NCBI GenBank assembly: GCA_964478165.1
Contig: CAYZGU010000027.1
Location: 1-64,000 of the forward strand
Length of the DNA: 64,000 nt
Direction: 5' to 3'
From: CAYZGU01 sp964478165
Lineage (GTDB): Bacteria; Poribacteria; WGA-4E; JAJDTR01
Numbering within the stretch: position 1 is the stretch's first letter; every line of letters starts with the position of its first letter. The position numbers and the translations under genes were made by a program. A model generated the notes under the pieces. That model searched no databases. It was not told where the DNA came from and saw only the letters and a program-made list of their open reading frames with translations. Of the stretch, positions 10,801 through 18,073 are shown piece after piece.

Positions 10801-11186
10801 GTTTTCCAGTGTCGCAAGGAATCATAATAGGGGTTCAACATCTCTGAAAGACGGGAAGATTTTTGGGTGTCAACTGCAGAGAAGTCGAATCGAGACGAAT
10901 CTGGTGTGCCGGGTCTGGGGAGATCTAGCCACCAGGCATTGGTCCAAAATGAATCAAGTGGTTCTATTAGTTGTGTGCGTCCGGATGCCCATCGTTCAGC
11001 TGGTGTTCCTGCCCGATTTTCTGTTTCAGAGCTGGGCTTCTCCAGAGAATTCTCTCGGATCTCTGAGTAGTATTGGGTTAATGTTGGCGAATCGCTGGGA
11101 CTAGGTCTCGCGAAGGCATTGGTAGCGATGAGAATGAGCATGAACGGAATAATTTTCCAAAAGCGTTTTCCGATGATCAAATGCAA
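4845..11186 (-). CDS. SprA-like outer-membrane translocon protein (type IX secretion SprA family)
   Basis: A giant 2113-residue exported protein. A signal peptide (hydrophobic core FMLILIATNAFA) is followed by SprA-family signatures: the LHGRVGERTHVAVDYSD segment, the IKVWYEGKKNNILKTLSFGD segment with ITLKLPNTRFL and NLFGLEA, a later FYLIHRDVDDL region, and a mid-protein DTEDLNGDGVLDTTDAY segment. The C-terminal half is beta-strand-like. In Bacteroidota, SprA is the huge barrel that forms the type IX export channel. The start is set at TTG 11186 because AAGGAG lies six bases before it; the frame is open to TTG 11210. Two Gly/Tyr-rich tracts (coded near 10275-10320 and 10420-10540) and an Arg/Ser/Gly-rich tract (near 8800-8990) are unusual. 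Acidic DxDxDG-type repeats coded near 8030-8150 may bind calcium. A PorV-like barrel, the family of SprA's partner, is encoded 2.5 kb away. Confidence 0.75.
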   Translation of the reverse strand: MHLIIGKRFWKIIPFMLILIATNAFARPSPSDSPTLTQYYSEIRENSLEKPSSETENRAGTPAERWASGRTQLIEPLDSFWTNAWWLDLPRPGTPDSSRFDFSAVDTQKSSRLSEMLNPYYDSLRHWKTVPFSLEPHALYDLSKNGSGIEKEKGLALPLQSNLQITGHKSVTVEINKTHYFGQSDVNRFGAYSRFTGYGSGLDLGLSSSYRYDDFGTFGGGYGTDYGAGNRGGYGGGFGSSYGGRFSTFGTGGIARASGFNLRQTLHVGLHGRVGERTHVAVDYSDSGDSFGGGYGGYGGGVGGAKQQKIKVWYEGKKNNILKTLSFGDITLKLPNTRFLNINRNLFGLEAVAELAGIKITAFGSRSKGISDIRRFRGESRRAGFGRGTQIADANYVKERFYLIHRDVDDLLHDSYLPIKSGSEEIYIDDNVAGNNQGGQRTVRGYFNLQFPGQDYNINYETGEIEFLTAISPNYTIAVAYEYLGNGGGRVGNPGNVFEDETGDGSIDEQGEEIGYTIIKGKGFRGSEARRVYNLGNRNINPRDYQIAIWRQGGGETFETPTGAVPYIQIFGLDNNSDGIIDPEFIDFDRGLLTFPGLRPFAIDDHKNQYYQYRNQLNNEAIYLENVRTTDQMYTIVADYAYQSGTYNVGLFVIPGSETVRLNGLKLQRDVDYMMVYEVGSLTFFTQLDEFDEIEVEFERTPFGGSLQQTVAGLWLEYTYVPKQKVAEKKEGEDRFRRLGRSRDLFGSRSRSGNRSSFGMTGGGISGRNSRSSLGGRSRHGLTSGRSSYFNPVYRKGFSLSTGYILNTGSKPSSIPGVNNAPSRLQAFNINTSIGRNFNMAWLVNALPFVAVEKLPLSIDFSAEAAHSHNNPNSVGVALIDSMEGARDSSNIPTFKHNWRLASPPTMDVLTTNSRAHFSILPKDRDDDKAIGNYMRNREISASVINPRAQSNEQRLVMEVGYDFTDVIEEWGAFAYGISASGADYSEKEFLEISLRVRGDDHVTLFLNLGMISEDSDLDGRLDSEDLPLDLKDLNGDDKIDTLDLDLENLPESQRYCANGSLDTGEDEGWLYDGPIQATRVGHNNQVMDTEDLNGDGVLDTTDAYLEIPIPLNDLPEEWVRSRNENGWVFLSIPLSQATPHGSRLPNLGYIQHFRFWLLKNQPGKVQGTLEWSSIEIVGNRWERGVVTQNGTILSDTGERFTVGTKNNFDFDDYRKAYERIKDDKTFKKLQPFTENTFGFGSRRQREQALNLNYNLLPDSFGVTSQRFRGIQQGEGQDFSKHGKMKFWVHGDRNQGTLVLRLAPSVRTGFRSFRSASGAFTDSQSQKKDDVNIFENLTNFYEFTQEIDFDGWKLLEIELTDFTRNAYPDVTLPTDSLTNPLNTSHENFAEPDGHPDGFVVRGTNSAQLSIKNIGGILLGLRNHTAGEISGEVWINEIHLSNPQVRSGWARRGNLSISIGNLLSMRGGYASQDKNFESSAGETGRHRRQQRGFSTTNNDFNIDTNLNLFRWLPISFNLRESESETETRRGSFSSFQSGKSKTKNRDLSVQFNLTPFPTIGFAYNYQDFWNERQGTQISDLYTGTFQFDVGPRLGLSLQYRHENVAAGSPITANASAFLETSNYGYGRNRDEKVDDASISINVSPFASFSLNPTYDVRRTLEKRAISPTTIAMQSDFAIAGREHRFSVTPRLNRDLLGMRPTINNRFSVRENWFTNQKDISINANIGFGLSVKPQLWFAWLLHHPEDRLGKEESDSTPDSILRTKSEDVTSLLPATIDKQIELEEKRQQELERLERMGVDSETIQNMQDNRGDWIARDKTDLKKTLRDRRQNSGKKNIGVLRKSLESLALSTNINFDSQDSFRRLPSGMSVLNVLQLPEQADQRTQSRQGQRYTFRGSVDPWPWASLGANVSMTNHFTKTSSTTSRARSKSYEGDMKVFNNKNTSSFQFRYSFTLRNRRNLATLIGESSSHNPSISWSQTWGQATQSAFGIRITLREQQRSGINSNSLILTPNLSLDYRFRVEGGLWAPLIGSIKLKHDLDVTNTFSTAIRRESFGANREERSERYETTLRTNYNLSTRLTANLNLGLSYNNDRVEEGRDFFSLASSLTIRGEFQ

Positions 11187-11217
11187 GCGAATCTCCTTCG
11201 TACAAATCAATCAGGTC

Positions 11218-11233
11218 TCAGGACATGTCCTGA
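11218..11233. promoter_or_regulatory. Perfect 16-bp palindrome in the sprA-like leader
   Basis: The sequence TCAGGACATGTCCTGA is its own reverse complement. It lies between the proposed promoter (11275-11302) and the start of the SprA-like gene (11186), about 32 bases before the start codon. It could be an operator for a dimeric regulator or an RNA hairpin in the leader. No regulator gene is adjacent. Confidence 0.4.
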
Positions 11234-11274
11234 TGAGGAGGTAAACGTGGGAATAGGGAGGCCGGTTTACGAAA

Positions 11275-11302
11275 ATTATAGATGTACGAATATGCGAGCC
11301 AA
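11275..11302 (-). promoter_or_regulatory. Putative sigma-70-type promoter for the SprA-like gene
   Basis: On the minus strand TTGGCT (11302-11297) and TATAAT (11280-11275) are separated by 16 bases. Transcription would begin near 11268, giving a leader of about 80 bases that includes the palindrome at 11218-11233. The -10 box is perfect and the -35 box is moderate. Confidence 0.45.
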
Positions 11303-11573
11303 TCTTATACCTAAAATAGTATGATGGATCTAGAATGTCCTGGTTTACATCCCTTCTTTCGTCGGAGCTTAACGGCAATCGAATATTGAGGGACAATTGA
11401 ATCTCTGTGTTGGTTCTGTTCTGATTCGTTTCCTGAAGGGTTTTTTAGCTGACCAACTGAATTGACGTTGGCGCGCGTTCGGTGACTTGAAAATTAGCTG
11501 TAAAATTCCCGATCCTACTCACTTTTTGTGAGAATGATACTTAAGTCAGGCCGCGTGCGAGCATGTGAATGAA

Positions 11574-11605
11574 ACCAACTAAAAAGCTCTACAGCTTTAG
11601 TTGGT
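11574..11605 (-). terminator. Hairpin directly after der
   Basis: Ten-base arms ACCAACTAAA and TTTAGTTGGT enclose a further short AGCT pairing. The hairpin sits 7 bases beyond the der stop codon, read on the minus strand. The run of T after the stem is short and interrupted (TTCATT), so it may be a weak terminator or an mRNA-stabilising hairpin. Confidence 0.45.
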
Positions 11606-11612
11606 GAACCAT

Positions 11613-12944
11613 TTATAGCTTTGGCTGTCTTCCATCAGAAGACCGGTAGTAAATACGTATGGGAGTACCGTGAAATCCAAAAGCTTCACGGATACCGTTA
11701 ATGAGGTAGGCTTCGTATGGTTGGGAAATTTTATCCGAGTATCGGGCAAAGAGGAGGAAGGTGGGTGGCTCGGTCTTAATTTGCGTTATATACTTCAATG
11801 CCGGACGTACTTTCCCAGATCGCGGTGGCTGATGTGCACTTTTTAACTGTAACAGGAGTTCATTGAGGGCGTGAGTCGGTACCCGGGTACAGTATTCGCG
11901 ATGGACTGCCAGGCTTAGATCCAGCATCTTCTTTACACGTTGGCCAGTTTCGGCCGAAATAAAAAGATTGGGGACATAGGTAAGTTGTGGGAGATGGTGG
12001 TGGATTTCTTTCACAAATTCGTCGTGGGTTCGATGGTCCTTTTGAATCAAGTCCCATTTGTTTATACCCAATATGCTTGCTACTCCCTGCCGAGCGATGA
12101 AACTCGCAATTACCTTATCTTGACGAGCCACCTCTCGAGTGGCATCTATAATCAGCCACGCGATATCGCTTCGGCGAATACTGCGGATGGCACGTTGCAC
12201 TGTTATTTCTTCAAGCTTATCCTCAATTACCGTCTTTCGGCGCATGCCCGCCGTATCGCTCAGTTCAAATGTGATGTTGTCATACACAAAGCGCGTGTTT
12301 ACGGAATCACGTGTGGTGCCAGGACGATTGTCAACAATCATCCGGTCCTCACCCAGAATACTATTAATGATGGATGATTTACCCACGTTAGGACGTCCGA
12401 CAATAGCGATTCTTGTGGGCTGTGGCGATGCAGAAGCTTCTGTTCCGGGGCTGAGCAGGTTGAAAACGACCTTGTCAAGCAAATCGCCAATGCCCTGATT
12501 GTGGGCACACGAAATAAAGGAAGGGTCGCCAAGCCCAAGTTCATAGAATTCTGTACCTTCAGATCTTAGACGCTCATTATCAGATTTGTTGGCAACGACG
12601 AAGATGGGCTTGTCCGTTTCTCTAAGTCTCCCGGCAACGACAAGGTCTTGAGGCATGATTCCAGTCTGTGAATCGACGACCAGCAGGATAACTGAGGCTT
12701 CGTCGAGCGCTGCTTCTACCTGAATTTGCACCATGTCGATTAACGGATCGTTCGGGTCAAGATCTAATCCACCTGTGTCGACGATTGTGAAATGATTGTC
12801 GTTCCAGTCGACGTCCGCATAATTCCGGTCACGCGTCACGCCTGGTCGATCGTGGACCACCGCGATTCGCTTTTTGGTGATGCAATTAAATAATGAGGAT
12901 TTGCCAACGTTTGGCCTTCCGACAATGGCAACAATTGGTAACAT
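11613..12944 (-). CDS. der: Ribosome biogenesis GTPase Der (EngA)
   Basis: A 443-residue double GTPase required for 50S ribosomal subunit assembly. The first G domain has the P-loop GRPNVGKS (about 9-16), DTGG and NKSD. The second repeats GRPNVGKSS (about 182), DTAGM and NKWD. A KH-like domain follows over roughly the last 110 residues. Length and order are typical of the family. The ATG at 12944 has a strong AGGAAAGAGGG ribosome site. It lies 71 bases after the AI-2E-type gene on the same strand, so the two may be cotranscribed, and a hairpin follows its stop codon. Confidence 0.97.
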   Translation of the reverse strand: MLPIVAIVGRPNVGKSSLFNCITKKRIAVVHDRPGVTRDRNYADVDWNDNHFTIVDTGGLDLDPNDPLIDMVQIQVEAALDEASVILLVVDSQTGIMPQDLVVAGRLRETDKPIFVVANKSDNERLRSEGTEFYELGLGDPSFISCAHNQGIGDLLDKVVFNLLSPGTEASASPQPTRIAIVGRPNVGKSSIINSILGEDRMIVDNRPGTTRDSVNTRFVYDNITFELSDTAGMRRKTVIEDKLEEITVQRAIRSIRRSDIAWLIIDATREVARQDKVIASFIARQGVASILGINKWDLIQKDHRTHDEFVKEIHHHLPQLTYVPNLFISAETGQRVKKMLDLSLAVHREYCTRVPTHALNELLLQLKSAHQPPRSGKVRPALKYITQIKTEPPTFLLFARYSDKISQPYEAYLINGIREAFGFHGTPIRIYYRSSDGRQPKL

Positions 12945-13015
12945 GGGAACCCTCTTTCCTTTTCTCTCGAAGCATCAGATGTGTGGGAATTTCTTGTTGA
13001 ATGTTGTTAACCTCT

Positions 13016-15376
13016 TTAAGATTCTGTCTGTTCGAGAATCTGTTTTGAAACCGTGAACACGGATTTTGTTACGACGATAATCGGTATTGCAAGAAGAACG
13101 CCCCAGAAACCGAGCAGAACAGCGCCGAGAATCACACCGAACATAATCATCAACGGGTCTACGTCAACGGCATTGCTCATCACCTTTGGAGAAATTAAAG
13201 AGTTATCCAGGGCCTGAATCCCAAAAATGGCGCCTGATAACATCGCTACACGAATCAGAAACTCGACGGATTCAAAGTTGCCTGCGGCGAACCCCATCAG
13301 CATCGAAAGTAGGGCGAACGCGCCTCCAATATACGGTCCAAAAGTGGGAATCGCGTTGCATAGCCCTGCAAGGATGCCAACCACAAGAGCAAATGGTACG
13401 CCAATAATTGAATAAATCACGATCGATATGATGCTTATGATAAGAATGACAGTCACCTGTCCTTTGAGAAAGGCACGTAAATTCTTGTCAATTTCGGCCA
13501 GGTAAAGCCTAACGGTCGGACGGCTGTGCTCGGGAAATAGCTTGATAAAGCTCCGCACGTAGTCCAGAAAAGACTGGCTTGCATAGATGAAGACCATGAG
13601 AGTCAAAGAAACTGTGGCCAACAATCCGCCTAGGCCGACTGCAAACGACGAGAAGCCCGTGAGGAGCTTGCCGACAAATTCACTCCCCGTCCGAGCTACT
13701 GTTGGTAGCCTCTCTTTAAGATATCTTCTTACTCCGTCTGCACCCTCGACGGCAATCACGGTTCTTCCTACTATGGGTAGTTCTTCGAGTCGACTGAGGA
13801 TCCCCTCTTCTGCTGACTTGATCAGTTTCCAATCAGCAGAAGAATTAGGCCTATGAAAAATTGCATTCTCATTTCCCGCATAGAGTCCACCGTGTGAATC
13901 AGCAAGCAGAAGTTTAATCGAGTCGGGTAATTGGAGCGACGCGTTGCGTTCATGACTCCATTCCTCGTTTTGGCTGCGCCAGCGATACATCCCCTTGTCT
14001 GTGCCGGCGTAGATATGTTCTCCCTTTTCAGTAGAGATAGCTAGGGTGTGAATCGATAAATTTTCAAGACCTGAGTTCAAGATTGCTTCCAACCAGTTTT
14101 CTCCGTCATCGGTGTAGAAGATTCTATTATCTGTTAAGGCATAAGTTCTTGGCCCGTCTCTGGTTGTTTGGATAATGCTGCGGATGCCGGATTTAACAAA
14201 ATCACGCCGTTCCCACGTTTCACCGTTGTCTATGCTACTGAAAAGTCCGTTTTCCGTTCCGACGAAGACATGAGGCAAATTCAGGAACGATGTTGCGATT
14301 GTCTGTACAGATTGGTCTGCAAACCTGTTTCCACCAATCCGGTGCCACTTGGGGGCGTTACTGTCTTTACCCTGAGATCGAAGAAGCCCATATAGACCAC
14401 GCGAAGTCCCAACAAGGAGTTGGTATCTGCCGTAAGTTGCCGTGGTCATCGCTTGAATTGATTGGCCAACCAGGTCTCCAGGCGTAACGTCGACTAGCGA
14501 GTTCTGCCCTTGATTGAACCGATAAATACCCTGTTGTGTTCCGAGATAAAGGGCTTGATTGAAAAGATTGGACCCACTTTTCTCTCGTCGGACAGCATTC
14601 TTCCCACCGTTTCGGGTGTCGGACAATGACCAATTGGTGTGTCTCTTTCCAATTGGTACTTCAGCTTCGTTCGAACTCATAGTTTGAGTTTCTTCAGAGA
14701 GTTGACCAAGCGTAGGTGCTAACTTGATTTCTTCTGACTTGCTACTGGACTTCGGCGTCGAGTCTAATAGCATTCTTTTGGATACATTTGATTGCACCAC
14801 AATTGCGTTAAATTCATTTCCTATAACGAACGGAACTATTGACTGATGGTAGAATCTAACCAATCCTTTGCTCATCTCCCTAGACTGTTTTCCAATTTGT
14901 GGAATGACATACAAGAAGAGTAGTACAAACACGCCGAGTATGAATACCGTTAATATCACGCGTGCGTGTCCTCGACAGAATCGTAATCGATGGCCCTTGG
15001 GCAGTGGAATATCCTGTAGGACATCAAGAAAGAACCGCACAAGATAAGCGATTCCGAAGCCAAGAATGAATGGCATAAGAATGCCTAGTAGATTGTTGAA
15101 AACCCAAAATGAGATCATTAGTATGTGAAGATCGACAATGCCCTGAAAATTAAGGAGAGATCTCACCCGAATGAGCAAAATAATTAGCACGATTCCAACC
15201 ATGGGGTGGATTAGCAATATCCGATCGCCGGTTGCAGATTCCGTGTCGGTGCCTTTAGAGTAGGCGAACGCGATCCAAGCAGCAGCGAAGACGATGGAAA
15301 TGATTGCGACAATCGTACTTTCGGTTGGAGGCCTATTCGGGGATAGTTGTTGGAGAGAGGTGTCTTCGTCGTTCAT
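13016..15376 (-). CDS. AI-2E/PerM family membrane protein with inserted Asp-box beta-propeller
   Basis: A 786-residue protein. Membrane segments near 20-38, 55-70, 85-115 and 139-157 start an AI-2E/PerM-type fold. The C-terminal part (about 560-786) has the family's typical segments FLKGQVTVILIISIIS, ILAGLCNAIPTFGPYIGG and LDNSLISPKVMS. Between them lies an insertion of about 400 residues. It contains propeller-like repeats such as LYLGTQQGIYRF, VFVGTENGLFSS and IYAGTDKGMYRW, with Asp-box motifs SIDNGETW and TDDGENW. Family members export small molecules or proteins, but this one's substrate is unknown. The propeller probably faces one side of the membrane as a sensing or binding domain. The ATG at 15376 has only a weak ribosome site. 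Confidence 0.85.
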   Translation of the reverse strand: MNDEDTSLQQLSPNRPPTESTIVAIISIVFAAAWIAFAYSKGTDTESATGDRILLIHPMVGIVLIILLIRVRSLLNFQGIVDLHILMISFWVFNNLLGILMPFILGFGIAYLVRFFLDVLQDIPLPKGHRLRFCRGHARVILTVFILGVFVLLFLYVIPQIGKQSREMSKGLVRFYHQSIVPFVIGNEFNAIVVQSNVSKRMLLDSTPKSSSKSEEIKLAPTLGQLSEETQTMSSNEAEVPIGKRHTNWSLSDTRNGGKNAVRREKSGSNLFNQALYLGTQQGIYRFNQGQNSLVDVTPGDLVGQSIQAMTTATYGRYQLLVGTSRGLYGLLRSQGKDSNAPKWHRIGGNRFADQSVQTIATSFLNLPHVFVGTENGLFSSIDNGETWERRDFVKSGIRSIIQTTRDGPRTYALTDNRIFYTDDGENWLEAILNSGLENLSIHTLAISTEKGEHIYAGTDKGMYRWRSQNEEWSHERNASLQLPDSIKLLLADSHGGLYAGNENAIFHRPNSSADWKLIKSAEEGILSRLEELPIVGRTVIAVEGADGVRRYLKERLPTVARTGSEFVGKLLTGFSSFAVGLGGLLATVSLTLMVFIYASQSFLDYVRSFIKLFPEHSRPTVRLYLAEIDKNLRAFLKGQVTVILIISIISIVIYSIIGVPFALVVGILAGLCNAIPTFGPYIGGAFALLSMLMGFAAGNFESVEFLIRVAMLSGAIFGIQALDNSLISPKVMSNAVDVDPLMIMFGVILGAVLLGFWGVLLAIPIIVVTKSVFTVSKQILEQTES

Positions 15377-15458
15377 TGGACTCGTTGGAATCTGGCTAAA
15401 ATGGCTCCGGAGACTTGCAATGTGCGGTTTTTTAGGGGGTGCCTAGGCTTCAGAAGCA

Positions 15459-16271
15459 CTACTTCAATTTTTTTTCGATACGATCGATGTACCGATGGAT
15501 CGTGGAAAAGATCATGTCCAGTGTAGCGATGTCCCGCTGTTCTAGGCGTGTTCGCGAGAACACACGCCTAAGCGATCTCAAATAGGTTTCCCAATTATGG
15601 TTATATGGTGTAACGCCAATGCGGTTTAGCAGGTTGGTGATTCGATTGTAAAATGCCTCGACTTTATTGATTTCTGCGTATTCGAGTTCGTCGGGTGCGA
15701 TTTTACCAATGCTTGCCAAGAAAATTTCGTAGGCGAAAACTTGAACCGCCTGTGCCAAATTCAAGGAAGGATTTTTCGTTGCCATGGGAACGCTTCCTGT
15801 TAGCTGACACAAACTAATGTGGTGAGTGGATAGGCCGAAATCTTCTCGGCCGAAGAGTAGACCAACCCTTTGGTTCTGAGAAATGGTGGCTATTCGCTCA
15901 GCGACTTCTCTCGCAGGACTACAAGTTGCTACTCTATCTCCTCGTTTTCGATGGGTAGTGCCAACGAGGAACTGAATTCCCTCCAATGCGTGTTCTAGCT
16001 TCTCAACCACTTGGCAATTTTCGATGACGTCCGCCGCGCCGTGGGCCATATACCACGTCGGCTTTGCCTCAAGAAATTGAACAGGGTTCACTAGATAAAG
16101 CTGGGTTAGTCCCATCCCTTTCATTGCTCGTGCGACCGACCCAATGTTGCCTGGTTCGCGCGGCTCCATTAGAATCACCCGGATATTACTTAAATTCTTG
16201 GGGACGTTAACCGCAATCGCCCTAAAACCATCAGGGGTGTTGTCAATTAGCATTGTTCCAAGTCTCGACAT
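15459..16271 (-). CDS. SPOUT-class RNA methyltransferase, TrmJ-like
   Basis: A 270-residue SpoU/TrmH-type 2'-O-ribose methyltransferase. TrmJ, the closest match I recognise, methylates position 32 of tRNAs using S-adenosylmethionine. Visible motifs are EPREPGNIGSVARAMK (motif 1), LLFGREDFGLS (motif 2) and SLNLAQAVQVFAYE (motif 3), in the order that forms the trefoil-knot site. The C-terminal helical tail of about 80 residues fits TrmJ's dimer-stabilising extension. The ATG at 16271 has no clear ribosome site; an internal ATG at 16253 is a possible alternative. It is the first gene of a long minus-strand run and diverges from the permease gene. Confidence 0.85.
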   Translation of the reverse strand: MSRLGTMLIDNTPDGFRAIAVNVPKNLSNIRVILMEPREPGNIGSVARAMKGMGLTQLYLVNPVQFLEAKPTWYMAHGAADVIENCQVVEKLEHALEGIQFLVGTTHRKRGDRVATCSPAREVAERIATISQNQRVGLLFGREDFGLSTHHISLCQLTGSVPMATKNPSLNLAQAVQVFAYEIFLASIGKIAPDELEYAEINKVEAFYNRITNLLNRIGVTPYNHNWETYLRSLRRVFSRTRLEQRDIATLDMIFSTIHRYIDRIEKKLK

Positions 16272-16474
16272 CTGGAATTTTCATCATGTGGTAATCCCAA
16301 TCTAACGTGGTCTTATCAGCAATAGGATACATGCATTTTCTGGGATTTGTCAAGCTGGAAACACAACGAACGCTTTGACTTATCACCAATCCAGTGCTAA
16401 TATTGAGAGTTATAGTTCGAGCTTAGCAGCTGCCAATCGTGATGTGCTTTTATCATCGCGATTAATTTCTCCAT

Positions 16475-16516
16475 GTGTTTGAATACTCAAGAAGAGTGTT
16501 TGAATACTCAAGAAGA
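16475..16516 (+). repeat. Two tandem copies of a 21-bp unit
   Basis: Positions 16475-16495 and 16496-16516 are identical 21-base copies, beginning GTGTTTGAATAC and ending TCAAGAAGA. They lie immediately upstream of the permease start codon, so copy number could alter the leader and its spacing to the promoter. Confidence 0.9.
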
Positions 16517-16539
16517 GCGCCAGGTCGAAGAGAATGCAA

Positions 16540-17778
16540 ATGGTACAAGGTTTAGGTGTTGGGCTATCAGCTCTCCGTCGCAATAAGCACAGATCCCTAT
16601 TGACGATGCTTGGCATCATTATCGGAATCTCTGCAGTCGTAGGGATGGTCTCAGTGGGCGGAGGTGCAGAATCCCTGGTTTTGGCTGAATTTGAACGAAT
16701 TGGTGGTGCAACCACAATAGTCTGCGTTCGCCCAGAATGGGTTGAACAGGAAAATGGCATATGGGAACCGAATCAGCATCCTGAGCATCTCAAATACGAA
16801 GACGTTCGAGTTATTATGGCCATGTGTCCTTCTGTAAAGGCTGTATCGGCACGCATGGACTTGATGGATAAACTTGTGTCACACAAAGAGAAGAATAGGC
16901 ATCTCTCTGTAAATGGAGTTACACCTTTGTATCAGGAGATTCACAACTGGCAGGTGCAATCGGGAAGATTTCTTCAGCAAACCGATCTGGATCGAAAAAA
17001 TGAGGTATGTGTAATTGGTTCGCAGGTTCAAGAAGATTTATTTGGAGATGTTGACTCAGTTGGGCAGGAATTGAAGATAGGGACCGGGCGCTATACAGTT
17101 ATCGGAGTGATGAAGGAAAAAGGAAATAGAATGGCGACCGAGGGGTGGGACGAACGCTTGATTATCCCGGTTACAACAATGCAGGCACAGTTTATGGGCA
17201 ATCAGAAGCGGAGCGTTGAGCTCTCCATCCAAGCAGTCAGTTTTGAAAAAGTCGAACAGGCATTGGCTGAGGCCAAGATCTCCTTGCGGCGCTTGCATAA
17301 TTCCGAAGAGTTTTTCAAGTTTTTCACGGCGAAGGAGATATTGACTCAGGTTGCAAACGTGAGTCGAATTCTTCAAGTATTGCTCGGTGGGGTTGCCAGC
17401 ATTGCCCTGTTTGTCGGAGGCATTGGTATCATGAATATCATGTTGGTCTCGGTGACCGAGCGTACGAACGAGATTGGATTGCGTAAGGCTCTTGGCGCAC
17501 GACGCCACGACGTTCTGCAACAGTTTTTGATTGAAGCCATCGTGTTGAGCGTCTCTGGTGGTTTCATTGGCATATTCATCGGCGGTGGTATAGCGCTCGC
17601 CGCGGCATGGGCGATGACCAGTTTTGTCATCAAAGAGACAACGTGGCCGGCAACAGTCTCTATTCAGGCAGCGCTGGTGGCTTTTTGCGTTGCCGCCGCA
17701 ACCGGATTAATCTTTGGTGTCTATCCGGCGTACAAGGCGGCGCGGTTGACACCAACTGAGGCATTGCGGCGTGAGTAA
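16540..17778 (+). CDS. MacB/FtsX-type ABC transporter permease
   Basis: A 412-residue integral membrane protein with the MacB architecture. An N-terminal helix follows LRRNKHRSLLTMLGIIIG. A periplasmic MacB-PCD-type domain spans roughly 45-270. Three C-terminal helices form the FtsX domain, with GGIGIMNIMLVSVTERTNEI, LRKALGARR and the final YPAYKAARLTPTEALRRE. Such permeases work with a cytoplasmic ATPase to move lipids, peptides or drugs across the envelope. No ATPase or membrane-fusion gene is adjacent, so partners must be elsewhere. ATG 16540 is preferred because GAAGAG lies seven bases before it; ATG 16534 is the alternative. A 21-bp tandem repeat sits just upstream. Confidence 0.9.
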   Translation: MVQGLGVGLSALRRNKHRSLLTMLGIIIGISAVVGMVSVGGGAESLVLAEFERIGGATTIVCVRPEWVEQENGIWEPNQHPEHLKYEDVRVIMAMCPSVKAVSARMDLMDKLVSHKEKNRHLSVNGVTPLYQEIHNWQVQSGRFLQQTDLDRKNEVCVIGSQVQEDLFGDVDSVGQELKIGTGRYTVIGVMKEKGNRMATEGWDERLIIPVTTMQAQFMGNQKRSVELSIQAVSFEKVEQALAEAKISLRRLHNSEEFFKFFTAKEILTQVANVSRILQVLLGGVASIALFVGGIGIMNIMLVSVTERTNEIGLRKALGARRHDVLQQFLIEAIVLSVSGGFIGIFIGGGIALAAAWAMTSFVIKETTWPATVSIQAALVAFCVAAATGLIFGVYPAYKAARLTPTEALRRE

Positions 17779-18073
17779 TCGTTAATTGTGTGCATGATTT
17801 AGATGACTTTGCCAGCGGTTGATCTTGATTTCCACACTTACGTCGGTTATACTTTCAGAGCAGATACGACTCCCCTAACTTTAGGGGTTAACCAACTTGT
17901 AAGCGGGTAACACTCAGTCAACTGATGTGCATTTGATGCAACTTCAAAATCGCTGTTGCCTTGCTACACTTTGAGCTAAGCGGAGATCAACCCGGCATCG
18001 TTGATGTACTACCTGCAGCAATCGTGGTCATTGCAGCATCACGCCACTAGAGTTTCTTTTTGAGGAGACTTAA

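Noticed and set aside
16534..17778. MacB-type ATPase or membrane-fusion protein near the permease
   Set aside because: Neighbours are a tRNA methyltransferase-like gene and murA; no Walker A plus LSGGQ gene is present nearby.
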